Assembly (NCBI RefSeq): GCF_000521805.1
Contig: NZ_JAMB01000001.1
Coordinates: 248,001 to 312,000, forward strand
Reading direction: 5' to 3'
DNA length: 64,000 nt
Source: Marinomonas ushuaiensis DSM 15871
GTDB taxonomy: Bacteria; Pseudomonadota; Gammaproteobacteria; Pseudomonadales; Marinomonadaceae
Positions 1 through 8,396 of the stretch are shown here, piece after piece; within the stretch, counting starts at the first letter, position 1, and each line of letters opens with the position of its first letter. The position numbers were made by a program, and so were the translations under genes. Under the pieces are notes generated by a model that saw only the letters and a list, made by a program, of their open reading frames with translations, was not told the DNA's origin and did not search any database.

Positions 1-670
1 AGCGAATCAAAGAGTCTTTACGATACTGAACTTTTTGGAAAGGGCCTGTGCCAACTGGATCGCTGTCTAGTTTTTCAGGTGTGCCAGCTTTCATTAAAGC
101 ATCGGCTTGTTCTTTAGAAAAGATAGACGCGAAATCCATTGCCATGTTGGCAACAAAAGGCGCTTCTGGTTGGTTCAGAACAAATTTAACCGTGTAGTCA
201 TCGATTTTTACGATTTCTTTGACTAGCGTGTCCATACCCATAGCTGTGTAGTACTCATAAGAGCCGCCAGAGACCATGTGGTAAGGGTTGTTTTTATTAC
301 CTTGACGATCAAACGAGAAAATTACATCGTCTGCGTTAAAATCACGTGTTGGTTTGAAATCTTTAGTTGAATGGAACTTAACGCCTTTACGCAAATGGAA
401 AGTGTATTCAAGACCATCGCTTGATACGTCGTAGTTTTCAGCCAGACCGGGTTCTGTTTCCGTTGTGCCTAATTTGAATTCCAACAAACGGTTGAACATG
501 TTTTTGGATGAGGCATCAAAAGTTGTACCAGAAGTGTAAAGAGAGGCGTTGAAGCCTTCAGGGCTACCTTCTGAACAGTAGACTAATGTGGTGGCAGCCT
601 GAACAGATGTTGTGCTGATTGCTCCGGCGGTGATGAGTGCAAGCGATAATGCTGTTAACCCTTTTTTCAT
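1..670 (-). CDS. dppA: Dipeptide ABC transporter substrate-binding protein, DppA-like (3' end cut by window)
   Basis: Partial gene: the start codon is at 670 and the frame runs open to base 1, giving about 223 N-terminal residues. The protein starts with a Sec signal peptide (Lys-rich start, hydrophobic stretch, cleavage near VQA-A). It then reads LVYCSEGSPEGFN and FHLRKGVKFH, as in E. coli DppA, and keeps SFDRQGNKNNPYHMVSGGSY and MAMDFASIFSKEQAD. That makes it a periplasmic SBP_bac_5 protein feeding a Dpp-type dipeptide (possibly haem precursor) importer, whose permease genes would lie to the left of the window. Family assignment is firm; the exact peptide substrate is inferred. Confidence 0.9.
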   Translation of the reverse strand, partial: MKKGLTALSLALITAGAISTTSVQAATTLVYCSEGSPEGFNASLYTSGTTFDASSKNMFNRLLEFKLGTTETEPGLAENYDVSSDGLEYTFHLRKGVKFHSTKDFKPTRDFNADDVIFSFDRQGNKNNPYHMVSGGSYEYYTAMGMDTLVKEIVKIDDYTVKFVLNQPEAPFVANMAMDFASIFSKEQADALMKAGTPEKLDSDPVGTGPFQKVQYRKDSLIR

Positions 671-692
671 TGTGTAACTCTCCATTAGCATA

Positions 693-721
693 ATTATAAG
701 CGTGCAAAGCACGTGGAAGTC
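693..721 (-). promoter_or_regulatory. Probable promoter of the dppA-like gene with a small palindrome
   Basis: On the minus strand a perfect TATAAT (698-693) lies 22 bp upstream of the start codon, with only a weak -35 (GACTTC, 721-716). The spacer contains a palindrome CGTGC-AAA-GCACG (701-713), a possible operator. Recognition is by eye. Confidence 0.4.
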
Positions 722-796
722 GATTCAAGGTATTCGTTACTTTTGTGATTTCTTATAGAGGGCCAAGCGATAATGTTAGAGCGCTTCGTGAAAACG

Positions 797-828
797 AACA
801 CTGTTTAAACGTGTGTCTAAACAGTGTT
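797..828. repeat. Inverted repeat, 11-bp arms, 10-bp loop
   Basis: Arms 797-807 (AACACTGTTTA) and 818-828 are perfect reverse complements. GTTTTG follows on the plus strand, but no plus-strand gene ends here. On the minus strand it lies about 130 bp upstream of the dppA-like start, so it may be a leader hairpin or operator. Confidence 0.5.
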
Positions 829-1170
829 GTTTTGTCTCGTCCTTGAGCCCCCTTTAGCCATTAAAATCACCTTGAATAAACAAAGTCATTAATAAATAGC
901 GTCATTGAAGATTACTCAAGCCTCATTAAATGACCAATCGAAATAATGATATGGCCTATGCGTGTAATGAATACAAAATATACATAATGGCGTGAAAGCC
1001 TTTCAGACTAAGGCTTAAAGGGAATAGGAAAACGTAAAAAATGTGTAGATAATGTGTGAAAGTTTTTATTTTTAAAAAATATGCGCCATTGATTGGATGG
1101 TTTTCAATGCTTCAAAGCCGCGAGTTCTCTTTGAAATAAAGGGTCTTCGGAAATTAAAAAAGCATCAAAA

Positions 1171-1208
1171 CAACAAAGCCTGATATGCAAACACATCAGG
1201 CTTTGTTG
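1171..1208 (-). terminator. Intrinsic terminator of the 1277-2146 gene
   Basis: A perfect 14-bp inverted repeat (1171-1184 with 1195-1208, 10-base loop) lies 69 bp past the stop codon of the minus-strand oxidoreductase. On that strand it is followed by TTTTGATGCTTTTTT. Ten bases of the same stem (AAAGCCTGAT) recur in the terminator at 43585. Confidence 0.8.
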
Positions 1209-1276
1209 GTTCATTAAGGGCGGCTATTCAAAGAATCCATTTAGAGAAAGGACTCTGAACAGAGATAGAAGCTTAG

Positions 1277-2146
1277 TTACGCTTTCTTATCGTAAGCTTT
1301 TACCAATACCGATGTATCTTGGCGGCCTCTACCTTCTTTTATTAAATCTTGGTAATCCTGATCGATGGCTTGGGTCAATGGTAATGAGAAGCCCATTTTA
1401 TCGGCCTGAGATAAGCAAAGCCCCAAATCTTTATGCATCCATTCAATGGCGAAGCCAAAATCAAACTCGTTTTTTGCCATGGTTTCACCACGATTTTCTA
1501 ACTGCCAAGAGCCAGCCGCGCCATGTTTGAGGGTATCAACTAAGGTTGCTATGTCTAAATTGGCTTTTTGGGCAAAACGGATACCTTCTGATAAACCGGA
1601 TAAAACACCACCGATTAAAATTTGATTTACCATTTTTGCGAGTTGACCATTACCTACTGGTCCCATCAAAGTGGTGGCTTTTGAGTAGCAGCCTAATACA
1701 GATTGCGCCGTATCCAAGTCGCTTTGCTCACCGCCGATCATGACGGTTAATACGCCATTTTCAGCACCAGCTTGCCCGCCAGAAACCGGCGCATCCATAA
1801 AGAAGAAACCACGCTCTTGCGCTGCTTGATGTAGTTCCTTGGCCACTTCTGCAGAAGCGGTTGTGTGGTCGATAAATAAGGTGCCTTTTTGAGCGTTTTG
1901 AAAGGCGCCATCAGCGCCTAAATACACTGCACGTAAATCGTCATCATTACCGACACAGGTTAAAACAATCTCGGCATTTTGAGCTGCCAATGCTGGAGTA
2001 GAAGCAGAAGAACCAGAGAATTCCTTGCACCATGTTTGAGCTTTTTGAATTGAACGGTTGTATACGATGACATCGTGTCCTGCTTTGCTCACATGACCTG
2101 CCATTGGATAGCCCATAGTTCCTAACCCGATGAAGCTGACTTTCAT
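1277..2146 (-). CDS. NAD(P)-dependent oxidoreductase, 3-hydroxyisobutyrate dehydrogenase family
   Basis: 289 residues, the usual length of the beta-hydroxyacid dehydrogenase family (GarR, GlxR, MmsB). An N-terminal Rossmann fold opens with GLGTMGYPMAGH (residues 7-18). The family substrate motif is seen as DAPVSGGQAGAENG (about 118-131), and the catalytic lysine sits in GNGQLAKMVNQIL (Lys near 171). It should oxidise or reduce a short 3-hydroxy acid or tartronate semialdehyde with NAD(P) in the cytosol. No neighbouring pathway gene fixes the substrate. It is transcribed alone and ends at the terminator 1171-1208. Confidence 0.88.
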   Translation of the reverse strand: MKVSFIGLGTMGYPMAGHVSKAGHDVIVYNRSIQKAQTWCKEFSGSSASTPALAAQNAEIVLTCVGNDDDLRAVYLGADGAFQNAQKGTLFIDHTTASAEVAKELHQAAQERGFFFMDAPVSGGQAGAENGVLTVMIGGEQSDLDTAQSVLGCYSKATTLMGPVGNGQLAKMVNQILIGGVLSGLSEGIRFAQKANLDIATLVDTLKHGAAGSWQLENRGETMAKNEFDFGFAIEWMHKDLGLCLSQADKMGFSLPLTQAIDQDYQDLIKEGRGRQDTSVLVKAYDKKA

Positions 2147-2595
2147 TGCATTCTCCTTCTTCTATTATTCAAGATACTGCTATTTATGCTGTAATTCGAT
2201 GGATAGATAATACGTGGTTGTTGACGAATTGCGAGATACAAAAAAGACGAAAATAGAGCATACAGAAGGTGTTTAAAGGCCGTTTTGAGGCGTTTCGCAT
2301 GATTTTTTGATACCAATCTCTTGCCTGACCTTCCTGTGGATAACTCTGTGAAAGAAAAAACAGGCGAGAGATTATTTCGTGGAAATAGGGTTATTTGCAT
2401 AGAATCGTGCATATATCATACAAATTTGATCTTTTATTTCAGTGCTGCAATTTCTTCTTCCTATTGTCAACAGCAAAATGTGATTCTGTTTTATAACAAT
2501 GATTTTTCAAATTAGCCTTGTTAATAATGGTTAATTAATAAACAACGAACCCTAAAACCATATAATTATATTATAAATCCTTTTAAAACATGATG
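2147..2595. other. 449-bp AT-rich intergenic region
   Basis: This lies between two minus-strand genes and should hold the promoter of the 1277-2146 gene. Short open frames exist on both strands, but none has a good ribosome binding site or a recognisable protein. I see no convincing hairpin or repeat. Confidence 0.5.
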
Positions 2596-3222
2596 TTAAG
2601 GTTTTATCTTATCTTTTAATAAACTAAATAAAGCATGAGCCAATTGTTTATTCGCATGCGAATCTAGGTGCACACCATCGACTTCACTTGGCTGTAAAAT
2701 GCCCGCGGAATTCAGGAAAAGGCATTTATTGTGAATGGCCATATCTTGGTAGTGTTGGTGAAAATGTTGAGACTTTTCAATGGCTCCGTCGAAGTTAGCG
2801 GCCAAAGAGCCCATTGGGGATAAAATATTTGGTGGTGCGACAACCACAAGGTTTGGGCTTGAAAAACCGTGGGTATTTGGCATTCTTGCTTTGTCTATTA
2901 ATTTTTCGATGCCCTTGGCGGCTTCATAGGTTCCAACGTTGAAATGTCGCTTCAAATCGTTCGTACCTAACATCAAGATCAAAGTATCAACAGGCCCAAA
3001 GGTTTCCAAAGCGGCTTGCAGGTATGCCAAGCCGTTTCTGCCTTCTAAAAATGGGTCATTCCATAAGGTGGTTCGACCTGGTAAACCGAAATTAATAACC
3101 TCATGATGATGGCCCAATAAATCATTTAACATAGAGGGCCAACGAAGGTGTTTAGGATAGCGTCCACCATTTGGAATACTGCCCCAGGTGAGAGAGTCGC
3201 CGTAACATAAAATAGTCGCCAT
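2596..3222 (-). CDS. SGNH/GDSL-family hydrolase (arylesterase-like)
   Basis: 208 residues. Block I GDSLTWGS (residues 8-15) carries the catalytic serine, block III LGTNDLKRHF the oxyanion-hole Asn, and block V DGVHLDSHANKQL the Asp and His of the triad. GDSLTWG and the length resemble the Mycobacterium smegmatis acyltransferase/arylesterase group. There is no signal peptide, so it is a predicted cytosolic ester hydrolase or acyltransferase. It reads away from the aldehyde dehydrogenase gene and looks monocistronic. The substrate cannot be read from sequence. Confidence 0.87.
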   Translation of the reverse strand: MATILCYGDSLTWGSIPNGGRYPKHLRWPSMLNDLLGHHHEVINFGLPGRTTLWNDPFLEGRNGLAYLQAALETFGPVDTLILMLGTNDLKRHFNVGTYEAAKGIEKLIDKARMPNTHGFSSPNLVVVAPPNILSPMGSLAANFDGAIEKSQHFHQHYQDMAIHNKCLFLNSAGILQPSEVDGVHLDSHANKQLAHALFSLLKDKIKP

Positions 3223-3367
3223 AACTTACTCCTTGTATTTTTGTATGAGTCGCTGAATAGTGTAGTTAATATAATGCTGATTTGAGTAAGAATTCTTGTT
3301 TAAAAGACAGCTTCCTTAATGTGTATCAGGGTTAAATAAAATAATAATGAATTGCAAAGAGGCTTTT

Positions 3368-4792
3368 ATGAGCGATGCACCTTTTTACACTATAGATGAA
3401 ATGGATTTAGCGTTTGATCGACTGAAATCCATTACTCATAAAACGCCTTATCCAACAGCGGAAGAACGTCAACAATGTTTAACTGATCTACAAATCTCTT
3501 TATTAAACTATGAGTTGCCCTTGTTAAAGGCTTTGCAGAAAGATTTTGGCTGCCGCGCCCATGAAGAGTCCCGACTGATTGAACTTGTTCCATTGATAGG
3601 TGAGATAAAGCATGCCAAGCGTCACCTTTCTAAATGGATGCGACCCTCAAGACGCAGTGTTCATATAAGTAGTTTTCCAGCAGCCGCTAAAGTGGTGTAT
3701 CAGCCCAAAGGCGTTGTTGGTGTTATTTCTCCTTGGAATTATCCTGTTTTACTCTGCTTGGGCCCTTTGGTTGGCGCTATCGCGGCAGGTAACCGTGTGA
3801 TGTTGAAAGTGTCGGAGTTTTGTCCGGAAACGAACAAAGTATTGCGAGATATACTGCACGAATCTTTAGGGGAAGATTGGGTTGAGTTGGTAGAAGGTGA
3901 AGTAGATATTGCGGATAAATTCAGCCAAATCGCGTTTGATCATCTACTGTTTACTGGCTCTACCTCTGTTGGTCGTATTGTTATGCGTAATGCGGCCAAA
4001 AACCTAACGCCAGTGACTTTGGAGCTAGGAGGGAAATCACCATTACTTGTTGCGTCTTCTGCCGACTTAAACGATACAGCGAAAAAGCTGATTTTTGGAA
4101 AAGTATTAAACGCAGGGCAAACTTGTGTTGCACCAGATTACGTACTTTGTCATCAAGACCAAAAGCAAGCTTTGATCGACAAAATGAAACATGAACTCGC
4201 AGTTTATTATCCCGATGGTATTCTCAGTCCTGATTACACAAGCCTAGCGAATAACCGACAGATGAGTCGTTTGAAAGCTTATCTTGAAGAAGCAACCGCA
4301 GCCAATATTGAGATTGAAAATCTGATGGCCGACAGAGCAGTTGAGCAAGAGGGAAAATTAGCGTTTCATATTCTTCATCAACCAGGCGATAAATTGGCTG
4401 TCATGCAAGATGAAATATTTGGGCCTTTGCTGCCTATCTTGACTTATTCAGACATAGAGGAAGCGTTTGATTATATTCAGCAACGACCTCGCCCATTGGC
4501 CATGTACCTCTTTACCCAGAAAAAAGAAGATCAAAAACGCTGTGAAGAAAACATCGCCAGCGGTAGTTTGGTTATTAACCAAACACTTATCCAAGTGGCA
4601 CAACCTAACCTGCCTTTTGGTGGCGTAGGCGCATCAGGTATGGGTTCTTATCATGCCGAAGAAGGTTTCCGTACGTTTTCCCATGGGAAATCTGTGCTAC
4701 GTCAGCGAGGCTTCAATATTGTTGGTTTGCTTCGCCCGCCATATAAACGCGGAATTCACCAACTTATTGAGAAGTATTGGCCGTTTTTTTAG
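3368..4792 (+). CDS. Coniferyl-aldehyde-type NAD(P)-dependent aldehyde dehydrogenase
   Basis: 474 residues from the ATG at 3368, preceded by AAAGAGG (3356-3362). An upstream in-frame ATG at 3347 has no such site. ALDH superfamily landmarks are present: GVISPWNYPVLL (cofactor site), FTGSTSVGR, LELGGKSPL with the general-base Glu, NAGQTCVAPD with the nucleophile Cys, and EIFGPLLPI. The short class 3-like layout and the hydrophobic tail (RPPYKRGIHQLIEKYWPFF) match coniferyl aldehyde dehydrogenases and ALDH3-type fatty aldehyde enzymes, so the substrate is probably an aromatic or long-chain aldehyde. It converges with the DeoR gene, one base apart, without an obvious terminator. Confidence 0.87.
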   Translation: MSDAPFYTIDEMDLAFDRLKSITHKTPYPTAEERQQCLTDLQISLLNYELPLLKALQKDFGCRAHEESRLIELVPLIGEIKHAKRHLSKWMRPSRRSVHISSFPAAAKVVYQPKGVVGVISPWNYPVLLCLGPLVGAIAAGNRVMLKVSEFCPETNKVLRDILHESLGEDWVELVEGEVDIADKFSQIAFDHLLFTGSTSVGRIVMRNAAKNLTPVTLELGGKSPLLVASSADLNDTAKKLIFGKVLNAGQTCVAPDYVLCHQDQKQALIDKMKHELAVYYPDGILSPDYTSLANNRQMSRLKAYLEEATAANIEIENLMADRAVEQEGKLAFHILHQPGDKLAVMQDEIFGPLLPILTYSDIEEAFDYIQQRPRPLAMYLFTQKKEDQKRCEENIASGSLVINQTLIQVAQPNLPFGGVGASGMGSYHAEEGFRTFSHGKSVLRQRGFNIVGLLRPPYKRGIHQLIEKYWPFF

Positions 4793-4793
4793 A

Positions 4794-5543
4794 TTAATAA
4801 AGAACTTCAACCCCTTGGTATTTTAGATTGCTTAATAGCGATTCGGATGGTTTTTGATCTGAGATAACACAATTATAGTCGCTGATTCTCCCCCATAAAC
4901 ACCGAGATTCCTTTTCGAATTTTGTACTGTCAATAACCAGTATTTTATAATGACAATGTTCAACTAAGGCCTCTCTGGCCATGACTTCTTCGTCAGTAAA
5001 ATCAAACAAATGGCCCTGTTTGTTGGTTGTCGCGACAGAGAAAATACCAATGTCAGCACGATAGCGTTGAAAAAAACGCATGGCATCACCACCAATGATG
5101 TCTTGATCTCGCATTCTGACTTTTCCTCCTGAAATAGTGAGCTCGCAATCTGGGTGCTCACATAAATTGCGAGCAGCATGAAGATTTGTTGTCATTACTT
5201 GCAATCCTTGGAAAGCGTTGAGTTGACTAGCAACCTCCGCCACGCTTGAGCCACTCCCAAGAAAAATAGACTGATAATCCGCTATTTTGCTAATACACAA
5301 ATCTGCGATGCGTTTTTTCCCTTCCGCATTACGAATTCGCCTTTGGTCAAAGCTGATATTTTCTCTATGGGGAAAAGGAATGACTTCGCCGTGACTGCGT
5401 AATAGCAACCCTTTTTCAGCCAATAACCGGATGTCTGAACGAATGGTCTGTACCGATACCGAAAATTGGTCAGCAACCGTTTGCAGTGTTTGCCGCCCTT
5501 GTTCGTTAATCCATTGAACAATTTCGTGGTGGCGCTGATTCAT
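4794..5543 (-). CDS. DeoR/GlpR-family transcriptional regulator
   Basis: 249 residues from the ATG at 5543, which has AAAGGA upstream; a longer frame to 5579 lacks a site. The N-terminal winged helix reads LQTVADQFSVSVQTIRSDIR, followed by the DeoR-type sensor domain with SSVAEVASQL (phosphate-binding loop of the ISOCOT fold) and DIGIFSVATTN. DeoR proteins usually sense a phosphorylated sugar or related metabolite. The gene is divergent from the ABC/phosphatase operon starting at 5686 and is its likely local regulator, which fits an organophosphate substrate. The effector is inferred. Confidence 0.88.
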   Translation of the reverse strand: MNQRHHEIVQWINEQGRQTLQTVADQFSVSVQTIRSDIRLLAEKGLLLRSHGEVIPFPHRENISFDQRRIRNAEGKKRIADLCISKIADYQSIFLGSGSSVAEVASQLNAFQGLQVMTTNLHAARNLCEHPDCELTISGGKVRMRDQDIIGGDAMRFFQRYRADIGIFSVATTNKQGHLFDFTDEEVMAREALVEHCHYKILVIDSTKFEKESRCLWGRISDYNCVISDQKPSESLLSNLKYQGVEVLY

Positions 5544-5619
5544 CGCTAAGTCCTTTCTAATCATGTTTTGAAAAATCAATTTTCGAAACGAAAGTAACTA
5601 ATCATCAAACGAAAATATC

Positions 5620-5653
5620 TTGTCACTATACTGTCAAATTGTGTCGGTATTGT
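5620..5653 (+). promoter_or_regulatory. PhoB box and -10 element of the ABC/hydrolase operon
   Basis: Two PhoB half-sites at exact 11-bp spacing: TTGTCAC (5620-5626), TATA spacer, CTGTCAA (5631-5637). The E. coli Pho box is CTGTCAT-N4-CTGTCAC/T. A TATTGT -10 begins at 5648, ten bases after the second half-site, the same geometry as the phoA promoter. Transcription would start about 25 bp before the ATG at 5686. Control by phosphate starvation is inferred from this. Confidence 0.72.
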
Positions 5654-5685
5654 TGCAACTCACTTATCAAAAAGAGAGTTTCCCA

Positions 5686-6663
5686 ATGACCATTAAGAAG
5701 ACTTTATTGATATGCGCAACAGCGCTTACTTTTCCTCTTTCAGCACTGGCTCAAGAAACGTTAACTTTGTATACCAGTCAACCAAATAAAGACGCACAAA
5801 TGACGGTAGATGCTTTTGAAGCGGCCAATCCAAACATAAAAGTTGAATGGGTTCGTGATGGCACAACCAAATTGATGACGAAACTACGCGCAGAATTGTC
5901 TTCTGGTGTTGTGAAGCCAGATGTTCTGTTAATCGCTGACAGCGTGACAATGGAGTCTATGGTGTCAGATGGTTATTTGGAATCGTACTTAAGCCCTAAT
6001 CGCACAAAATATGAAGACAGTTTGTACAGTGATAAAGGCTATTACTACGGAACCAAACTGATTACGACGGGTATTGTTCATCATAAAAATGCACAGCAAT
6101 CTCCAACGGATTGGTCTGATTTTGCTAAACCTGAATACAAAAACCAAGTTGCCATGCCTAGCCCACTTTATTCTGGTGCGGCTTTGATACACCTTGCAAC
6201 ATTAACAGATGAAAAATCGCTCGGTTGGAATTACTACGAGCAATTACATAAGAACCAAGTGAAAGCACAAGGTGGTAATGGTGGCGTATTAAAGGCGGTT
6301 GCATCCGGTACAAAACCTTATGGCGTCATTGTCGATTTCTTAGCGATCCGAGAGGCTGCAAAAGGGTCACCTATTGAGTTTGTTTTTCCTAAAACCGGCG
6401 TAAGTATGGTGACTGAGCCTGTTGCGATTATGAAGGGCGCGAAAAATAAAGCCGCGGCAAAACGCTTTGTTGATTTCTTATTATCAAAAGAAGGTCAGCA
6501 GCTAGTATTGGAGCAAGGCTACTTACCAGCACGAGGTGACATTGGTGTGCCTGCAGGTTTTCCCAAGAGTGAAGCTATTCGTTTAATGCCTTTTGATGCT
6601 GCGAAAACATTAGAGAACAACGAAGCAAACAAAACCCGCTTCAGCAAGATCTTTGAAGGCTAA
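5686..6663 (+). CDS. ABC transporter substrate-binding protein, FbpA/AfuA/PhnS-like
   Basis: 325 residues from the ATG at 5686 with AAGAGAG upstream; an earlier frame start at 5620 lies inside the Pho box. A Sec signal peptide (MTIKKTLLICATALTFPLSA, cleavage after ALA) precedes a type II periplasmic binding fold of the iron(III)/thiamine/2-aminoethylphosphonate group. It includes ETLTLYTSQP, PDVLLIAD and KRFVDFLLSKEGQQLV. Some members of this group bind sugar phosphates (AfuA) or aminoethylphosphonate (PhnS) rather than iron. The Pho box, DeoR regulator and three downstream phosphoesterase-type genes favour a phosphorylated organic ligand here. First gene of the operon; the ligand is inferred. 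Confidence 0.85.
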   Translation: MTIKKTLLICATALTFPLSALAQETLTLYTSQPNKDAQMTVDAFEAANPNIKVEWVRDGTTKLMTKLRAELSSGVVKPDVLLIADSVTMESMVSDGYLESYLSPNRTKYEDSLYSDKGYYYGTKLITTGIVHHKNAQQSPTDWSDFAKPEYKNQVAMPSPLYSGAALIHLATLTDEKSLGWNYYEQLHKNQVKAQGGNGGVLKAVASGTKPYGVIVDFLAIREAAKGSPIEFVFPKTGVSMVTEPVAIMKGAKNKAAAKRFVDFLLSKEGQQLVLEQGYLPARGDIGVPAGFPKSEAIRLMPFDAAKTLENNEANKTRFSKIFEG

Positions 6664-6668
6664 GTAAT

Positions 6669-8396
6669 ATGACATCTTCTTTGATTAAAGCGCGTTTTGT
6701 GGATGGACCTTCTATGGATAATCAGCTTCGCTGGTTATCCATAGGATTGTTCATTTTAATTACTGCATTAAGTGTTGTGCCGAGTTTACGCTTGCTAATG
6801 GAGGCATTAAGTCAAGTTACCCTGTCTACATCGTCACCTTTGGCCGAAGTCTTGCGTAGCGAGCGAACTTGGATCGCGCTGAAAAACAGTTTTTACACGT
6901 CAGGTTTAGGTACTTTAATTGCCGTTCTTTTGGGGTGTGGTTTTGCTTTTGTTACCACGTTAACGAATATTCGTGGTCGTGCAATTTGGGTGTTCTGTTT
7001 TATGTTGCCCATGATGATTCCACCTCAGGTAACCGCGTTGAGCTGGCTACAGTTATTTGGACCTGCGAGCCCTATTTTAAATACATTGGGAATGGCGCCA
7101 GCATTAGGCAGTCCGCAACCTATGTATTCTGCAGAAGGCATCGCACTGCTATTGGGTATTCAAAGCGCGCCTTTGGTTTATCTTGCGCTTCGTACTCAAC
7201 TTATTGCGTTACCGCAAGATTTAATGGAAGCGGCGCAGCTGGCGAATGCTTCTCCGTTTCGTGTTTGGATTGATATTATCGTGCCGCTTTGTCGCAGTGC
7301 GATTGTGGCGGGCGCAGCATTGGCATTTGTGTCGTCTCTTGGCAATTTTGGTATTCCCGCGATGCTCGGTATTCCTGCTGGCTACATTGTTTTACCGACG
7401 TTGATTTATCAAAAAATGGCAGGATTTGGCAATGATATGTTAAGCCAAGTGGCTGGCTTGTCGATGATGATCGCTTTATTAGTATTAGCGGGTATGTTGC
7501 TACAACAATGGCTACAACAACGCAGTCGTTACGCATTACTAGGCCATACCGCACAGTCTATTTCTTTTCGATTAGAACGTTGGCGTTTACCGCTGGAAGT
7601 TCTACTGGCCTTGATTCTCTGTTTTATTTTGGTGGCGCCATTATTAGCATTAGTCGTGAGTTCACTAGTGCCAGCTTTAGGCATGTCGTTAACGGCGGAT
7701 ACGATTACTTTGTCTGCGTTTTACGAGATGATCAGCCGACAAGGCGTAACATCGAGAGCATTTGAAAACAGTCTACTTTTAGCCTTTTCTTGTGCCTTGG
7801 TATTGATGTTGGTGTCTTTGCCATTGGGGTATTTATTAATGCGCTTGCCAATGCGGACAAGAGCCGTAATAGCCAGCTTGATCGAAGTGCCTTATGCCAT
7901 TCCTGGCATTGTCTTAGCGATTGCTTTCATTTTGTTATTTGCCAAACCTCTACCGTTTATTGAAGTAAGTCTTTATGGCACCTTGGGCATCATTTTCTTA
8001 GCGTACCTTTCTTGTTTTTTGAGTGTCTGCTTGAAGCCTGTATTAAGTGCCATGTCGCAACTTGATCCTGCCTTAGAAGAAGCGGCTCAACTCGCCGGTG
8101 CACGACCAATTAAACGACTGATCGATATTATTCTTCCCCTTACTGCGCCGGCATTTTTTGCTGGTGGCTTATTGGTTTTCCTTATTTCGATTAATGAGCT
8201 AACAGTTTCAGCTTTATTGTGGAGCGCTGGAAACGAAACCTTGGGCGTTCTGATTTTTAACCTAGATGAAAGTGGCGACAGCGTGCTTGCATCGGCCATT
8301 GCTGTGTTGGTGGTCATCTTGGTCGCCGGTTTAATGGCGTTGTTGAGTTTAGTGGCACCTCGTCTGCCGAAAGGAGTCATTCCATGGCACGATTAA
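6669..8396 (+). CDS. ABC transporter permease, fused two-domain iron/organophosphate type
   Basis: 575 residues, about 12 membrane segments, built from two tandem BPD_transp_1 domains as in FbpB, ThiP and PhnU/V-type transporters. Each half has a cytoplasmic EAA loop contacting the ATPase: EAAQLANASPFRVWIDIIVP (about 178-197) and EAAQLAGARPIKRLIDIILP (about 474-493). It follows the binding-protein gene by 5 bp, and its stop overlaps the ATPase start by 13 bp, so the three are translationally linked. Forms the inner-membrane channel for the ligand bound by the preceding protein. Confidence 0.9.
   Translation: MTSSLIKARFVDGPSMDNQLRWLSIGLFILITALSVVPSLRLLMEALSQVTLSTSSPLAEVLRSERTWIALKNSFYTSGLGTLIAVLLGCGFAFVTTLTNIRGRAIWVFCFMLPMMIPPQVTALSWLQLFGPASPILNTLGMAPALGSPQPMYSAEGIALLLGIQSAPLVYLALRTQLIALPQDLMEAAQLANASPFRVWIDIIVPLCRSAIVAGAALAFVSSLGNFGIPAMLGIPAGYIVLPTLIYQKMAGFGNDMLSQVAGLSMMIALLVLAGMLLQQWLQQRSRYALLGHTAQSISFRLERWRLPLEVLLALILCFILVAPLLALVVSSLVPALGMSLTADTITLSAFYEMISRQGVTSRAFENSLLLAFSCALVLMLVSLPLGYLLMRLPMRTRAVIASLIEVPYAIPGIVLAIAFILLFAKPLPFIEVSLYGTLGIIFLAYLSCFLSVCLKPVLSAMSQLDPALEEAAQLAGARPIKRLIDIILPLTAPAFFAGGLLVFLISINELTVSALLWSAGNETLGVLIFNLDESGDSVLASAIAVLVVILVAGLMALLSLVAPRLPKGVIPWHD

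Larger units (their letters stand above)
671..1276. other. 606-bp intergenic region between dppA-like gene and oxidoreductase
   Basis: No coding frame is convincing here. It holds the promoter-like sequence at 693-721, an 11-bp perfect inverted repeat at 797-807/818-828, and the terminator at 1171-1208. The rest is AT-rich and I see nothing else in it. Confidence 0.6.

Noticed and set aside
797..828. Inverted repeat as an intrinsic terminator
   Set aside because: No gene ends upstream of it on the plus strand, and on the minus strand the sequence after it has only a short T4; kept as a repeat only.
2143..2412. 89-codon open frame upstream of the oxidoreductase on the minus strand
   Set aside because: Composition is unlike a protein (basic, low-complexity ending), the start lacks a ribosome site, and it covers the expected promoter region.
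5620..5685. Upstream TTG start for the binding protein at 5620
   Set aside because: It begins inside the PhoB box and would add 22 residues ahead of a complete signal peptide.
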